From Telmatactis stephensoni (Eukaryota > Cnidaria > Anthozoa > Actiniaria > Isophelliidae), in the NCBI GenBank assembly GCA_029948255.1, contig JALIZF010001766.1:630001-694000 (forward strand): a DNA stretch of 64,000 nucleotides. Direction: 5' to 3'. Of the stretch, positions 1 to 9,901 are shown in pieces; within the stretch, counting starts at the first letter, position 1, and every line of letters starts with the position of its first letter. Made by a program: the position numbers and the translations under genes. The notes beneath the pieces are model-generated. The model searched no databases. It saw nothing but the letters and a program-made list of their open reading frames with translations, and was not told the origin of the DNA.

Positions 1-235
1 TGAATCAAAACAAGTGTGGACCATATCACCTCATATATCCAGTTATACGTGTAATCACATTTGTTGAATATTTTCGTGCATATGGTATGTGATTGAATAG
101 ATTCCGTGAAACGCATCCCCAGTGAATCTCCATACACCCACAACGTACCCGACCTCTTTATTGGGAAGTTAGGGGAACGTGAAGACTTGTCTGTTGGTAA
201 AAGAAAAAATGAGGAGGAGGAGGATGTAAAAAAAT

Positions 236-266
<31 letters not shown>

Positions 267-327
267 AAGAAGAAGAAGAAGAAGAAGAAGAAGAAGAAGA
301 AGAAGAAGAAGAAGAAGAAGAGGAGGA
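236..327 (+). repeat. (AGA)n microsatellite
   Basis: About 28 near-perfect AGA triplets preceded by GAG-rich sequence. It would read as poly-arginine in one frame, but no gene context supports translation. Confidence 0.95.
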
Positions 328-373
328 GCTAGGAAGATTTATACAACATGTAATAACAACATCAATAACAGTA

Positions 374-630
374 CAGGCTCGTAACATGGTATGTGGGATC
401 AGGGATCAAGCTCCAAATTATGACCAGGATCAGGGATCAGAGGCCAGGGCTCAGGGATCAAATGGATGGGATCGAGGATCAGGAACATTGGGTCAGGATT
501 AGGGATCAGCTCAGTTTTTTGCACCAAGGATCAGGGATCAAAAATTTCTAAAAATGTGGGCTCAGGAATCAAAATTTCCGCAAAAAAACCCGGGATCAGT
601 GAGACGAAAATATACCATGTTACGAGCCTG
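374..630. mobile_element. small foldback element with GGATCA minisatellite core
   Basis: The ends are a perfect 19-bp inverted repeat, CAGGCTCGTAACATGGTAT at 374-392 and its complement at 612-630. The hexamer ACAGTA lies directly outside both ends (368-373 and 631-636) and looks like a target-site duplication. The interior is a degenerate tandem array of GGATCAGG-type words. No coding capacity is seen; it looks like a non-autonomous DNA element. The superfamily is not determinable from these ends. Confidence 0.75.
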
Positions 631-636
631 ACAGTA

Positions 637-1523
637 ACAACAACAGCAAGCAAAATATTTTGCAAGAAAGAAGGAAAATGGTCAGAAGAAAAACAAGAGC
701 AAGAAAAAGAATAAAAAGTAGCAAAATTAAAAATACAAACGAAAAAGAAACAAAAAGGGTAAAGGTGCGGTAATAAGAGCAACAGAATTGTGCAACTTGT
801 CGCTCAACACAACACGCCCCGTGCGCAACTTGTCACGCAACAAAAAACAATGTTGCAGGTTGCGACTGCTTGTTGCAAAAAGTAGATGGTGGTTCTATTG
901 CCGCATCCTGCAACACCTTAAAGGAAGGCATCTTTATAGAGGGATTTAAAGTGGGACGACGATGAAATTTGAAAATGACTTGAAACTCGGTTAAACTTAG
1001 CTATATGGCTCCTATAATCACACAGCAACATATTTTATTTATATTCAAAAGAGAGAGATCAAAATTATCAAGTATATTAGCATTTAAATTGTGTTCAAAT
1101 GACGTCATTTACTCAAACCTATTGTTCTCTTGGCTTTTAAATCCAAATTTCTCGGTGATAATGAGCTTAAAATGCAGAATTTTTGGGAAACTAATTCTTA
1201 ATATGAATTTACTATCATCACTGAGTTACTTCAACGAGGAATAATCCATTTCCAATTTTAACCGATTTTGATCGTCGTCCCCGTTTAATATAAAAGCAAT
1301 AAAATTGTAGAGTGGTCCTAGTTGCAGCATACATCATGAACGTGTGTAATCTTTCGTTTTTGGAATTGGATCACCTAGATAAGTCAGTGAAAAAGGTTCT
1401 GTAAGGGAAAATACTATGCATGGGAAACAGTGTATAGTGATGAAAGACTTTATCTAAAAAGAGAAATAGAAGGACGAGGGCTGAAAAGTTTCAAAGATGC
1501 ATATGCAGAAACAAAGGTCAAGG
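637..1523. other. intergenic, no gene seen
   Basis: A-rich sequence followed at about 786-915 by a cluster of GCAACTTGTC / GTTGCAGGTTGC words in both orientations, probably the relic of a short foldback repeat. The remainder (about 920-1500) is AT-rich and shows no supported exon. Confidence 0.5.
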
Positions 1524-2431
1524 TTACATGACATTGTCAGAAAGTGTCTGGATCAGAGAAGCATGGAAAAGAGAGGTAAAGCAAGAAGGTACGTCAATCA
1601 AAAAGGAGGCGGAGAAAGCGTTAAAAAGCTCAATACCTGTAGAATTTCGGGAAAAAGAAGTCTGGCTTGAGGGAAAACAGCTGGATGGAGATTGGAAAAG
1701 TGCATGGAGAAAGCTAAAGCAATTGATGAAGGTAAATGCTGAGGTCGTCAGACTTGACGAATATACGACGAAAAAGATGCCAATTAAGTCAGTTATTTGA
1801 TAAATTGGAGGGTGCAAGTCATGGATGGTTAAATTGTAATGTAGAACCCTCAAAAGCTGCATCTATAATACAAATGCAAGAACAGATGGTGGAAACCAAA
1901 GGATGGAAAGTAAATAGAGGTATAGAGGTGGAGAGTGATAAATGCCGACTCTGTGGAGAGGCCAAGAGACAGTGATACATATAATATCTGGGTGTAGAGT
2001 ACTGCTTGCAGCCACAGAATATCTCAGAAGACACAACAATGCGTTAATGGTGTTATGTGTTGCGTGGGTTATACAGCAAGGACATATTTCAGAAAGCAGT
2101 AAGTGCCATATAAAGAAAAATGGAACAGAGGGAAAGTGATTGAAAACGACGATAGTAAACTATGTTGGGATTTTGAATACAACTAAGAAAGACGACATCA
2201 GCGAGAAGGCCTGATGTTACAATGGAAATGAAGGCGGAGAAAAGGATACTGCTTATAGATATGGCAGGCCCAAGTGAGTATAATGTGGATGAGAAACATC
2301 GGGAGAAGCTCCAGAAATACCAACAGTTAGCTTTTGAACTTAGAAAAAGAAGGCCTGGATACGAGATTAAAATACTCCCGACTGTGATAGGTTGTGTTGG
2401 TGGTGGAATGGAGAGAGAGACCTTTATTTAA
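1524..2431 (+). pseudogene. R2-like (REL endonuclease) non-LTR retrotransposon, decayed 3' end
   Basis: Frameshifted remains of the C-terminal part of a reverse transcriptase polyprotein. A C-x2-C-x8-H-x4-C knuckle (CRLCGEAK, then ETVIHIISGC after a one-base frame change near 1965) is followed by RPDV at about 2206 and LLIDMAGPSEYN at about 2250. This RPD...D pattern matches the PD-(D/E)XK restriction-like endonuclease that follows the CCHC knuckle in R2/NeSL/Dong-type LINEs. The segment after it, a KLQKYQQLAFELRKR helix and KILPTVIGCVG, also fits such C-termini. No RT catalytic motifs are found upstream, so the copy is 5'-truncated. Clade assignment within the REL group is inference. Confidence 0.65.
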
Positions 2432-2503
2432 CGTGGTCAAGTACACTTAGGTCAATACAAGTATATACAAAAAAATTAAAATATAAAATAAAGATGATAT
2501 AAC

Positions 2504-2789
2504 AAATACAATTACTTGCAACAAATAATACTTTATGCCAAAAAATGAGTTTGTATAGTTGTTATAGTTCCGTAAATAATACCCGGTGAAATCCCAGAGG
2601 TTTACCAGCTTAATTAATTTGTACAGCGGTTATATGGAGCTAGGGCGATTTATCTTCCATTGGCCCCCCTCTAAGAATCCGTTACTGGTCACGCCATAGC
2701 TTCGCCATTCTGGTCACGCCAAGATTTCTTTGGCTAACTGTCAACCTCAACATTGAGCTGGCATTTGACTTCCGAAGCTACAAGTTGCT
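2504..2789 (+). repeat. split direct repeat A1 (left end of Ngaro-like element)
   Basis: Nearly identical to 12860-13138, from TACAATTACTTGCAACAAAT to ACAAGTTGCT, with only a few substitutions and short indels. Confidence 0.88.
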
Positions 2790-2985
2790 GCCAACTCAGC
2801 TGCAAGGTGAGTTCTTGCATTGGTATACTGACAGTCGCTTATTTATCGTAACCTGTTGGTATGAATTTTATGCATAGCTTGGTCGATAATTTGGCGAACA
2901 GGAGTTTTTAGTTACAAAGTAAGCCTTAAACTCGGCAAGAATCGTGCACGAATTTAGGCAATGTTTTTATTTTAAAATTCTAGTC

Positions 2986-3537
2986 ATGTGCGACCCCAAA
3001 TGCTTAGTACTTGGTCATTCATTTGTCAAACGCCTAACCGGAAATAACGACCTTATGGAGCGTTTTGACACCAGAGCCAGAAAAGACTTTCAAGTGAACA
3101 ACATGGTTGTACGTTTAGTTGGTACCGGGGGTCGGACGATTCAAAAAATTCGTCATTTCGACTTACCAACGGTTCAACGTTTCAGCCCAGATATAGTTAT
3201 TCTGGAAATAGGGACTAACGATTTAGCCAAAGAAAGACCAGAAATCTGAGGATCGGATTTGGAAGAGCTCGTTAAGGAGCTGTTTGAAAAGTTTTCAGTT
3301 TGGGTTGTAGGTGTATGTAAAGTCATACCACGATCAAATAACAACGAAGATTTTAACAGAAAAGCGAAAATTTTTAATCAGTACATTGATGTAGTTATTG
3401 GTGGGTTAGATAATACTTTCGTCTGGTCACATCACGGCTTGATGGAGCCGAAAAATGAAGTTTTGCTCAACGACGGTGTCCACCTAAATAGGCTGGGCAG
3501 TATAGGCTTTATAGAAGCTATAGAGGTGCATTGTTGA
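2986..3537 (+). pseudogene. SGNH/GDSL-type hydrolase of the Ngaro-like element, one nonsense codon
   Basis: A 184-codon frame beginning MCDPKCLVLGHSF, broken only by an in-frame TGA at 3247-3249. All SGNH blocks are visible: the nucleophile serine in LGHSF, the block II glycine in GTGGRTI, the block III asparagine in EIGTNDL, and the D-x-x-H pair in DGVHLN near the end. The fold hydrolyses esters in other families; its role in these retrotransposons is not established. It lies between repeat A1 and the palindromic minisatellite, ahead of gag. The ATG at 2986 is preferred because it immediately precedes the domain; the frame is open further upstream. Confidence 0.8.
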
Positions 3538-3783
3538 GAGCCCTCAATCTATTGAATGGCATCGATCAGATATAATTGAAAGAAATTTAAAATTTGACAA
3601 CGAGAATTATTCACTAATTTTTGAATATTTATATATTTATTGAGTGAATATTTACATATAACCTTCATTTTCTTTGAAGAAAAGAATAGTTGTTTAAATA
3701 TTTTGAATAATTCAAAAATTATCGACCAGTTATTGTCATGCCATTTACCACTGTGTTACATATACTTAATATTAAAATGACAG

Positions 3784-3988
3784 TTAACCAAACAATGAGC
3801 TTTGGTCTATGCTATGTATATTATGCCAATGACACAATGAGCATTAGTTTATTTGTATTATAACCAAACAATGAGCTTTGGTTAAAACCAAACAATGAGC
3901 TTTGGTTTAATTTTTGATTGACCAAACAATGAGCTTTGGTTTAATTTTTGATTGACCAAACAATGAGCTTTGGTTCAAACCAAACAAT
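3784..3988. repeat. palindromic minisatellite, left part
   Basis: Several copies of AACCAAACAATGAGCTTTGG plus TT, separated by short AT-rich spacers. Each unit is a hairpin with AACCAAA and TTTGGTT arms and a CAATGAGC loop. The array continues at 8589 and is interrupted only by the LINE. Confidence 0.92.
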
Positions 3989-4014
3989 CGGATTAGCATA
4001 TATTATCAACCAAG

Positions 4015-4974
4015 ATGGCAGCTCCTATTAATGCTCTCAGAAAATTGGCTCTTGTAGCCCTTAAAGATGAGTTAAAAGACATACTGAAAGAAGAAATTAG
4101 GCAAGAATTAAAAACCGAAGTCCTTACAAAGGTGAAGGCCGAAATCACACCTTGGAAAACTAAAATATCTGAAATCGTCGACCGGTGTGGGCAGATCGAG
4201 AATGTACAGGCGTTCGTTAAAAGGCGATTTGAAGAATCAAAAGAGGCGCTGAATACAGCAATGAGAGAAGTAGCAAATATGAAAGATCTCAAGGATCGCC
4301 AAACACAAATAGAGGAGTCACAGTCTTTTATTTCCAAAAAGTTTGACGACATAAACGAGGTATTGCAAAACAACAAGAAGCTGATACTCGATCAACAGAA
4401 CCAAATAACAGGCCAAACCAATACAGTATCAGGCTTAAAAGACGAGATCTACCAGCTACAATGTGATGTTGATGAAGTCCAACAGTATTTAAGACGTGAT
4501 TGCTTAGAGATCACAGGTATTCCGTTCCAGCATGATAAAGAGCCCGCCAAGATCATAAAAGAAGTGTGCTCCGCAATGGAGATTAATTTGACAGACCACG
4601 AAATCTCCATTGCTCATCGATTACCTGACACAAAATCGACGAAAGACAGGCTCATTGTGAAATTTGTCCAGCGCACCACAAAGGACAAAATTTACAACAA
4701 CCGAAAGAAGATGCAAGGAAAGACCGCCAAAACCCTCCCCTCCTTCAAAGAGTACCAGAGCAGCTCGAGACTGCCAAGAATCTTCATAAATGAGTCTCTA
4801 ACCAGCTACAGGAAGAAATTATTTAACAAGATGTACAACTTTAAGAAAAACAACAACTACAAGTACATCTGGACCATCAATGGTAAGGTTTATCTTAAAG
4901 AAGACGAACATGAAACTTCTCATGGTTTTACAACGCTTGAAGAGTTTGAGAAATTTAAATCTGATTATGAATAG
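4015..4974 (+). CDS. LINE ORF1 protein (nucleic-acid-binding chaperone type)
   Basis: 319 residues starting at an ATG in CAAGATGGCAGCTCC, 26 bp from the element's 5' junction. Residues 1 to about 155 are charged and heptad-like, consistent with a long coiled coil for trimerisation. About 160-245 resembles the RRM-like domain of L1/L2-type ORF1 proteins (LEITGIPF ... ISIAHRLP ... RLIVKF). About 255-319 is a basic C-terminal domain (IFINESLTSYRKKLF). No zinc knuckle is seen. In related elements this protein binds the element RNA and forms the RNP used for target-primed reverse transcription. ORF2 follows after an 80-bp gap in a different frame. Assignment rests on layout and motifs, not on a search. 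Confidence 0.85.
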   Translation: MAAPINALRKLALVALKDELKDILKEEIRQELKTEVLTKVKAEITPWKTKISEIVDRCGQIENVQAFVKRRFEESKEALNTAMREVANMKDLKDRQTQIEESQSFISKKFDDINEVLQNNKKLILDQQNQITGQTNTVSGLKDEIYQLQCDVDEVQQYLRRDCLEITGIPFQHDKEPAKIIKEVCSAMEINLTDHEISIAHRLPDTKSTKDRLIVKFVQRTTKDKIYNNRKKMQGKTAKTLPSFKEYQSSSRLPRIFINESLTSYRKKLFNKMYNFKKNNNYKYIWTINGKVYLKEDEHETSHGFTTLEEFEKFKSDYE

Positions 4975-5054
4975 CTTTCATATACTGAAAACATATACAA
5001 ATATACAAACTTTGTATTATTTACTACTCAAATATTTAGAAACTTTAAGTTAAA

Positions 5055-8000
5055 ATGAGCGATTCAAGTAATGAAAATGATTTTTTCAATTTAATTTCAA
5101 ACCCAAACAGATTTGACGAATCAGATCCTGAAAATATGTTAGAACTACCGTCCTCAAATTATTATTCAATTTCAGACTTGAATAGTATTTTGTACTCCCA
5201 AGAGTCATTAATTGATTCACTAATGCTGCTTCACTTCAATGTTAGAAGTTTAGCTAAAAATTTTGATCGGTTGACTGAACATCTTTCAATCTTGAGTAGA
5301 AATTCTGACATAATCGCGCTCACTGAAACTAGGCTTAACGCTAACACAGTCGCTAATATAGATATAGAAGGTTACGATTTCTACCATAATGACTCGGATA
5401 CTATGGCTGGTGGTACTGGCCTATACATTAAAAAAGAATTGGACGCTGTCCAACGAACTGATATAAACTTAAATTTACAGCAAGTCGAATCATGCTGGAT
5501 AGAAATTAAGAACCAAAACTCTTGCATAGTTATAGGTTGTATATACCGTCACCCTAGTGCTGATATTGCAGAATTTTCCGAAGCACTTGAAACAGTAATT
5601 GAGCAAATTAATGCTAATGGACGGCAGGTTTTTCTGGTAGGAGATTTTAATATAGATTTCCTTAAGATTGAAGACCACCCACCAACAGAAAACTACGTGA
5701 ATATGTTATTCAGTACAGGATTTTGCCCTATCATTACAAAACCTACTAGAATCACCTCACACTCAGCCACATTAATAGATCACATATATACAAATTCCTC
5801 TAATTTTGACCAGCTGTCGGGAATACTAACGCTTGATATAAGTGATCATCTTCCCGTGTTTTGCTTTATATCCTTCAAATCTAATAAGAAACCCCATCCA
5901 ACCATTTACTGGAGAAATTACAGAAACTTTGACAAAGAAAAATATCTCGAAGAACTCGGAAGCACAAATTGGAGTGAGCTTTACGACTCTGATGTCAATG
6001 TTACGACCAATAATATAATGAATAAACTCCAAGCTGTCATTGAAAACCATGCCCCTCTGAAAAAGGCATCAAAAAAGAAAATGAAACAATTCAGTAAGCC
6101 CTGGTTAACTCATGGTATTTTAAAATCAATAAAAAACAAACAAAAATTATTTCATGCAAGTGTCTCCGACCCCAAGAACACTGAAAAACTAAGTAATTAC
6201 AAAAAGTACTCGAATCTCTTGAATAATATTATAAAGAATAGGAAAAAAGAGTATTTAACTGCACAATTTGAAAAAAACAAAAGCAATTTGAAAAAAACGT
6301 GGATTCTCATTGGGCATATCATTAAAAGGAAAACAAAGTCTCAAATAATACCTTCCTCTCTCCGCGTCAGCAACAACACGTTTACCGATAAAAAGGACAT
6401 AGCTGATCAATTTAATAAATTCTTCAGTAATATTGGTGCAGAATTAGCAGAACAAATTGAAGACAGTTCTCTCCAGGACGTGACTAAATATATTAACAAT
6501 TCACCAGCCTCCAGTTTTTTTCTTAAACAAGTGAGCACTGATGAAGTCAGACACCGGCTACAGTCTATTGATGCCAACAAATCATCTGCAGATCTACCTA
6601 TGTTCTTACTAAAAATAGGCTGCGCTGAATTAGCTGAACCTCTGACCCATTTGTATAATCTATCGATTGCTTCTGGAACTGTTCCTGACGTTTTTAAAAT
6701 ATCTTGTGTAACACCAGTCTACAAAAGTGGTGACAAAACGAATCCTTCTAACTATAGACCAATTGCCTTGCTTCCTTCACTCAATAAAATTCTAGAAAGA
6801 ATTGTGTATGACCAACTTGTTAGTTTCCTTAGCTTAAACAAAATTATTAGTAAATACCAATTTGGATTCAGAAAAAATCATTCTACGGAAGACGCTATTC
6901 TAGAAATTACCGATAAACTGAAAAACTCAATCGATAACAAAGAAATAACCTGTGGCCTTTTTCTAGATTTTACTAAAGCATTTGACACTGTTAATCATGA
7001 TATTCTTCTCCTTAAACTAGAAAAATATGGTGTTCGTGGCCTGGCTCACAAATGGTTCTCAAACTATCTTAAAGAAAGAAAACAATATGTCAAAATCGAA
7101 AATGAGAAATCTGATCTGAGGATAATTCAGTGTGGGGTCCCACAGGGTAGCACCTTGGGCCCACTACTGTTCTTACTCTATATCAATGATTTACCGAACG
7201 TCTCTTCCAAACTACATTTTAGATTATTTGCAGATGATACTAATATCTTTTTTTCTCATAGCGATCCCTTTATTGTAAAAAATGTTATAAATTCTGAACT
7301 ACAACTTGTTCTCAAATATTGCAATATGAACAAATTGACTATCAACTTTTCCAAAACCCATTATATGATTATTAAGGCCGCAAAGAAAAAACTCAACTGT
7401 TCAATTGAAGTTCCAAGGATTGAAAGAAAAGAATATATTAAATACCTGGGAATATATATTGATGAACATTTAAATTGGGAACAACAATTAAAGGTTGTAC
7501 GAGGCAAAATTGCCAAAAATATAGGTATAATTTGTAAACTAAGACACTATGTAAGTGTCAAAACTATCACTGAAATTTACTATGCTCTTGTCTATCCTTA
7601 CTTATCTTATGCTGTCCTTTCGTGGGGCATTAATTACAAATCTAAACTTGAAAAGATCTGCACAATACAAAATAAGTGCATCAGATGTATCTTTTTCTGT
7701 AACAAATTTGAAAATGCCACTCCATTATATAATATTCTGGGCCTTCTCAAGTTCGAGAATATTGTAAAACTAAAAGCAGCAATTTTAGCATTCAAAATAA
7801 TTAATTTAAAAGATCAAATACCAGAAGTATTTGTTGATATGTTAAGTTTATGTAATGAACAACATCAATATAATACTAGATACTCATCTCGAAAGAATCT
7901 GATTCGTCCGTCTGTTAGAACAAACTATGGGAAGTTTACTTTTCAGTTTTCTGTAGCTAATATCTGGGAAAATATCCCAACAGATATAAAAGAAATACCT

Positions 8001-8063
8001 TCTTTACCTTCGTTCAAACGAAAACTGAAGAACAGCTTTATTACGTCACAAACAAACTCGTAG
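5055..8063 (+). CDS. LINE ORF2 protein: APE endonuclease and reverse transcriptase
   Basis: 1002 residues with no interruption. The N-terminal endonuclease/exonuclease/phosphatase domain shows HFNVRSL (about residue 60), the TETRL glutamate, YRHPS, GDFNIDF (about 196), DHIYTNS and SDHLPVF (about 263). The RT domain has PVYKSGDKTNPSNYRPIALL, catalytic motif A LFLDFTKAFDTVNHD (about 635), motif B GVPQGSTLGPLLFLLYINDL (about 694) and motif C LFADDTN (about 724), so all three catalytic aspartates are present. The C-terminal third lacks an RNase H or CCHC motif. The protein nicks target DNA and primes cDNA synthesis there. Motif wording points to the L2/CR1/jockey group; exact clade would need a tree. 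Confidence 0.93.
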   Translation: MSDSSNENDFFNLISNPNRFDESDPENMLELPSSNYYSISDLNSILYSQESLIDSLMLLHFNVRSLAKNFDRLTEHLSILSRNSDIIALTETRLNANTVANIDIEGYDFYHNDSDTMAGGTGLYIKKELDAVQRTDINLNLQQVESCWIEIKNQNSCIVIGCIYRHPSADIAEFSEALETVIEQINANGRQVFLVGDFNIDFLKIEDHPPTENYVNMLFSTGFCPIITKPTRITSHSATLIDHIYTNSSNFDQLSGILTLDISDHLPVFCFISFKSNKKPHPTIYWRNYRNFDKEKYLEELGSTNWSELYDSDVNVTTNNIMNKLQAVIENHAPLKKASKKKMKQFSKPWLTHGILKSIKNKQKLFHASVSDPKNTEKLSNYKKYSNLLNNIIKNRKKEYLTAQFEKNKSNLKKTWILIGHIIKRKTKSQIIPSSLRVSNNTFTDKKDIADQFNKFFSNIGAELAEQIEDSSLQDVTKYINNSPASSFFLKQVSTDEVRHRLQSIDANKSSADLPMFLLKIGCAELAEPLTHLYNLSIASGTVPDVFKISCVTPVYKSGDKTNPSNYRPIALLPSLNKILERIVYDQLVSFLSLNKIISKYQFGFRKNHSTEDAILEITDKLKNSIDNKEITCGLFLDFTKAFDTVNHDILLLKLEKYGVRGLAHKWFSNYLKERKQYVKIENEKSDLRIIQCGVPQGSTLGPLLFLLYINDLPNVSSKLHFRLFADDTNIFFSHSDPFIVKNVINSELQLVLKYCNMNKLTINFSKTHYMIIKAAKKKLNCSIEVPRIERKEYIKYLGIYIDEHLNWEQQLKVVRGKIAKNIGIICKLRHYVSVKTITEIYYALVYPYLSYAVLSWGINYKSKLEKICTIQNKCIRCIFFCNKFENATPLYNILGLLKFENIVKLKAAILAFKIINLKDQIPEVFVDMLSLCNEQHQYNTRYSSRKNLIRPSVRTNYGKFTFQFSVANIWENIPTDIKEIPSLPSFKRKLKNSFITSQTNS

Positions 8064-8588
8064 CTGTTCTTCAAACTGTTTAGGCCTCTCACTTGCCTTA
8101 TAAAAGCAAAATATAATTATAATAATAATTTAGAAAAAAAAAAAAAAAAACTGAACTAGCCTTACAACACACCTTGTATTTTCTTGAAAGTATGGAAAAA
8201 TATGGAAAATAAAAAAAAATAAAAATTATCGACAAAGAAAAGAAAGAAAAAAAATTTTTTTTTGAGAAATAGGAGCTTAATATCTTGATCAGCAAAATAA
8301 AAAATTGATCCTCTCAGTGTGGTTGTTGGCTCGAAAGTCTTTACTATTCCAACAACCACACACACACATCGATAATCGACAAAATTTTATTTACAAAATG
8401 CAAATCTTTTTATCTTGTAAAAAAAAAAAAAAAAAACCTTAATTATATATATATTTTAAATTATTATATGTAGCTGTACTGTAACTATTATTGTCATGTG
8501 TATATATATATATATATATAATATGTATTTAAAGAAAAATATGTGTGTAAATAAAAAAAAAGTCTAAAAAAAGTCTAAAAAAAAGTCT
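8064..8588 (+). other. LINE 3' UTR and short tandem tail
   Basis: A-rich 3' untranslated region with several poly(A) runs, a (TA)n tract near 8500 and a terminal triple repeat of A-tract plus GTCT that abuts the resumed hairpin minisatellite at 8589. Confidence 0.8.
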
Positions 8589-8783
8589 GAGCTTTGGTTT
8601 AAATTTTAGATTGGCCAAACGATGAGCTTTGGTTCAAACCAAACAATGAGCTTTGGTTCAATTATCCAAACAATGAGCTTTGGTTTAATTTTTGATTGAC
8701 CAAACAATGAACTTTGGTTCAATTAACCAAACAATGAGCTTTGGATTAATTTTTGTTACCAAACAATGAGCTTTGGTTAACTC
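8589..8783. repeat. palindromic minisatellite, right part
   Basis: Continuation of the 3784-3988 array: further AACCAAACAATGAGCTTTGG units with AT-rich spacers, beginning mid-unit at GAGCTTTGG immediately after the LINE. Confidence 0.92.
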
Positions 8784-8889
8784 TAACAACCAATGAGTTG
8801 TCGGCTTGTTTATCTCGGCGACTGTACATATAAGTCGGCCAAGTTTTGAAACTATGTGGTTGCCAGTTATTTTTATGTTTTTACAGAGT

Positions 8890-9901
8890 ATGGCAACTAG
8901 AAGAAGTACAAGAAAGCGAACAGTACCAGTCCATTTGGAAGAAACAAATAAGAGGCCAAGGGAGTCTGGAGCAATAAGATTGGAAAAGAGCCAGATGCAA
9001 GAGTTGGTGAAAATGGTGACTGAGTCAGTGATGGATACATTAAAATCAAATCAGGTTATAGATAATAATGATAAGGAAAAAGAAAATGAGACAAATTCAA
9101 GGGCAGTGGATGCTGTACAGGGGTCGGTGTCTGCTGTCCTTGAGAACATTTCTGGTGAGTCATTAGTTCAGACTAGTGTTTATGACAAATCTCCAACAAA
9201 CTTTTTGTCCTCTAGTGTTCCCCTGGGAACACGGGTACCTGCCAAAATTAGAGCTAAAATTTTAGCTAATGAATACATTGAGTTTGGCTCTTTGTTAAAC
9301 AATTCAGTAAATGAAGGCATGGCTTACCACTTATGTTTTAAGGAGGGCAATAAGAATGAATCAGGTTTGTCAACAATAACTTTGGAACCAAAAGTAAAAA
9401 ATAAGTTCATAGCCAATATAGATGCTTGGACCTCAGCATTTCAGATCTTTGTAGCCATATACACAGAAAAATTTTCATCAGAGGCTCCTGGTTTAATGAT
9501 CGAAGTACTTTGATACCATAAAAGATCTTGAAAAAAGAGGTTTCAACTGGAAATTTTATGATGAAAGTTTCCGTTATCTAAGGCAGTCAGATCCTCAAGC
9601 ATTTCCATGGGGATCTATTCATTCTGAGTTGTGGATCAGATCACAACCTTCATTGAAAAAACAAAATAGCATTAGCAACAACCAATACTATCAAAACAGA
9701 AACAGATTTGTAATACCAGATGGTTTCTGCAGGAAGTTTCACAGGGGTGCACAGTGTTCAGGATGTTATTATAATCACACATGCCCCAAATGTAATAAGA
9801 ATCATGCACTGAATAAGTGTAGTCTTTTTCGTGACTCAAATGAAAACAGGAATACAACTGCCAATAACTCATCAGTTAACAACGCCAGTAGAGGTAGATA
9901 A
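8890..9901 (+). pseudogene. Ngaro-like gag, frameshifted
   Basis: Starts at the ATG giving MATRRSTRKRTVPVHLEE, a basic N-terminus. The frame continues through a conserved-looking capsid region (VPAKIRAKILANEYIEFGSLL and AFQIFVAIYTEKFSSEAPGLM) and is then lost near 9500. The next segment, from YFDTIKDLEKRGFNWKFYD to FPWGSIHSELWIRSQ, continues in another frame and ends with a Cys/His cluster at about 9725-9835 (FCRKFHRGAQCSGCYYNHTC, CNKNHALNKC), which resembles the zinc-binding end of DIRS/Ngaro gag proteins. A splice-acceptor-like TTTTTACAG lies just before the ATG. The copy cannot make an intact gag. An upstream in-frame ATG at 8806 is possible but its product segment is not gag-like. Confidence 0.72.

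Larger units (their letters stand above)
3989..8588 (+). mobile_element. full-length L2/CR1-like LINE, both ORFs intact
   Basis: A 4.6-kb non-LTR retrotransposon with ORF1 (4015-4974) and an APE-type endonuclease/RT ORF2 (5055-8063). The 5' leader is only about 26 bp. The 3' end is three copies of a short A-tract plus GTCT motif, the kind of short tandem 3' tail used by CR1/L2-like elements instead of poly(A). The flanks abut as ...ACAAT and GAGCTT..., so the insertion splits one hairpin unit exactly in its loop, without an obvious target duplication. Intact reading frames imply a young copy. Confidence 0.9.

Noticed and set aside
106..384. 92-codon ORF with a long poly-arginine run
   Set aside because: Created by the (AGA)n microsatellite; no gene context or other protein-like sequence.
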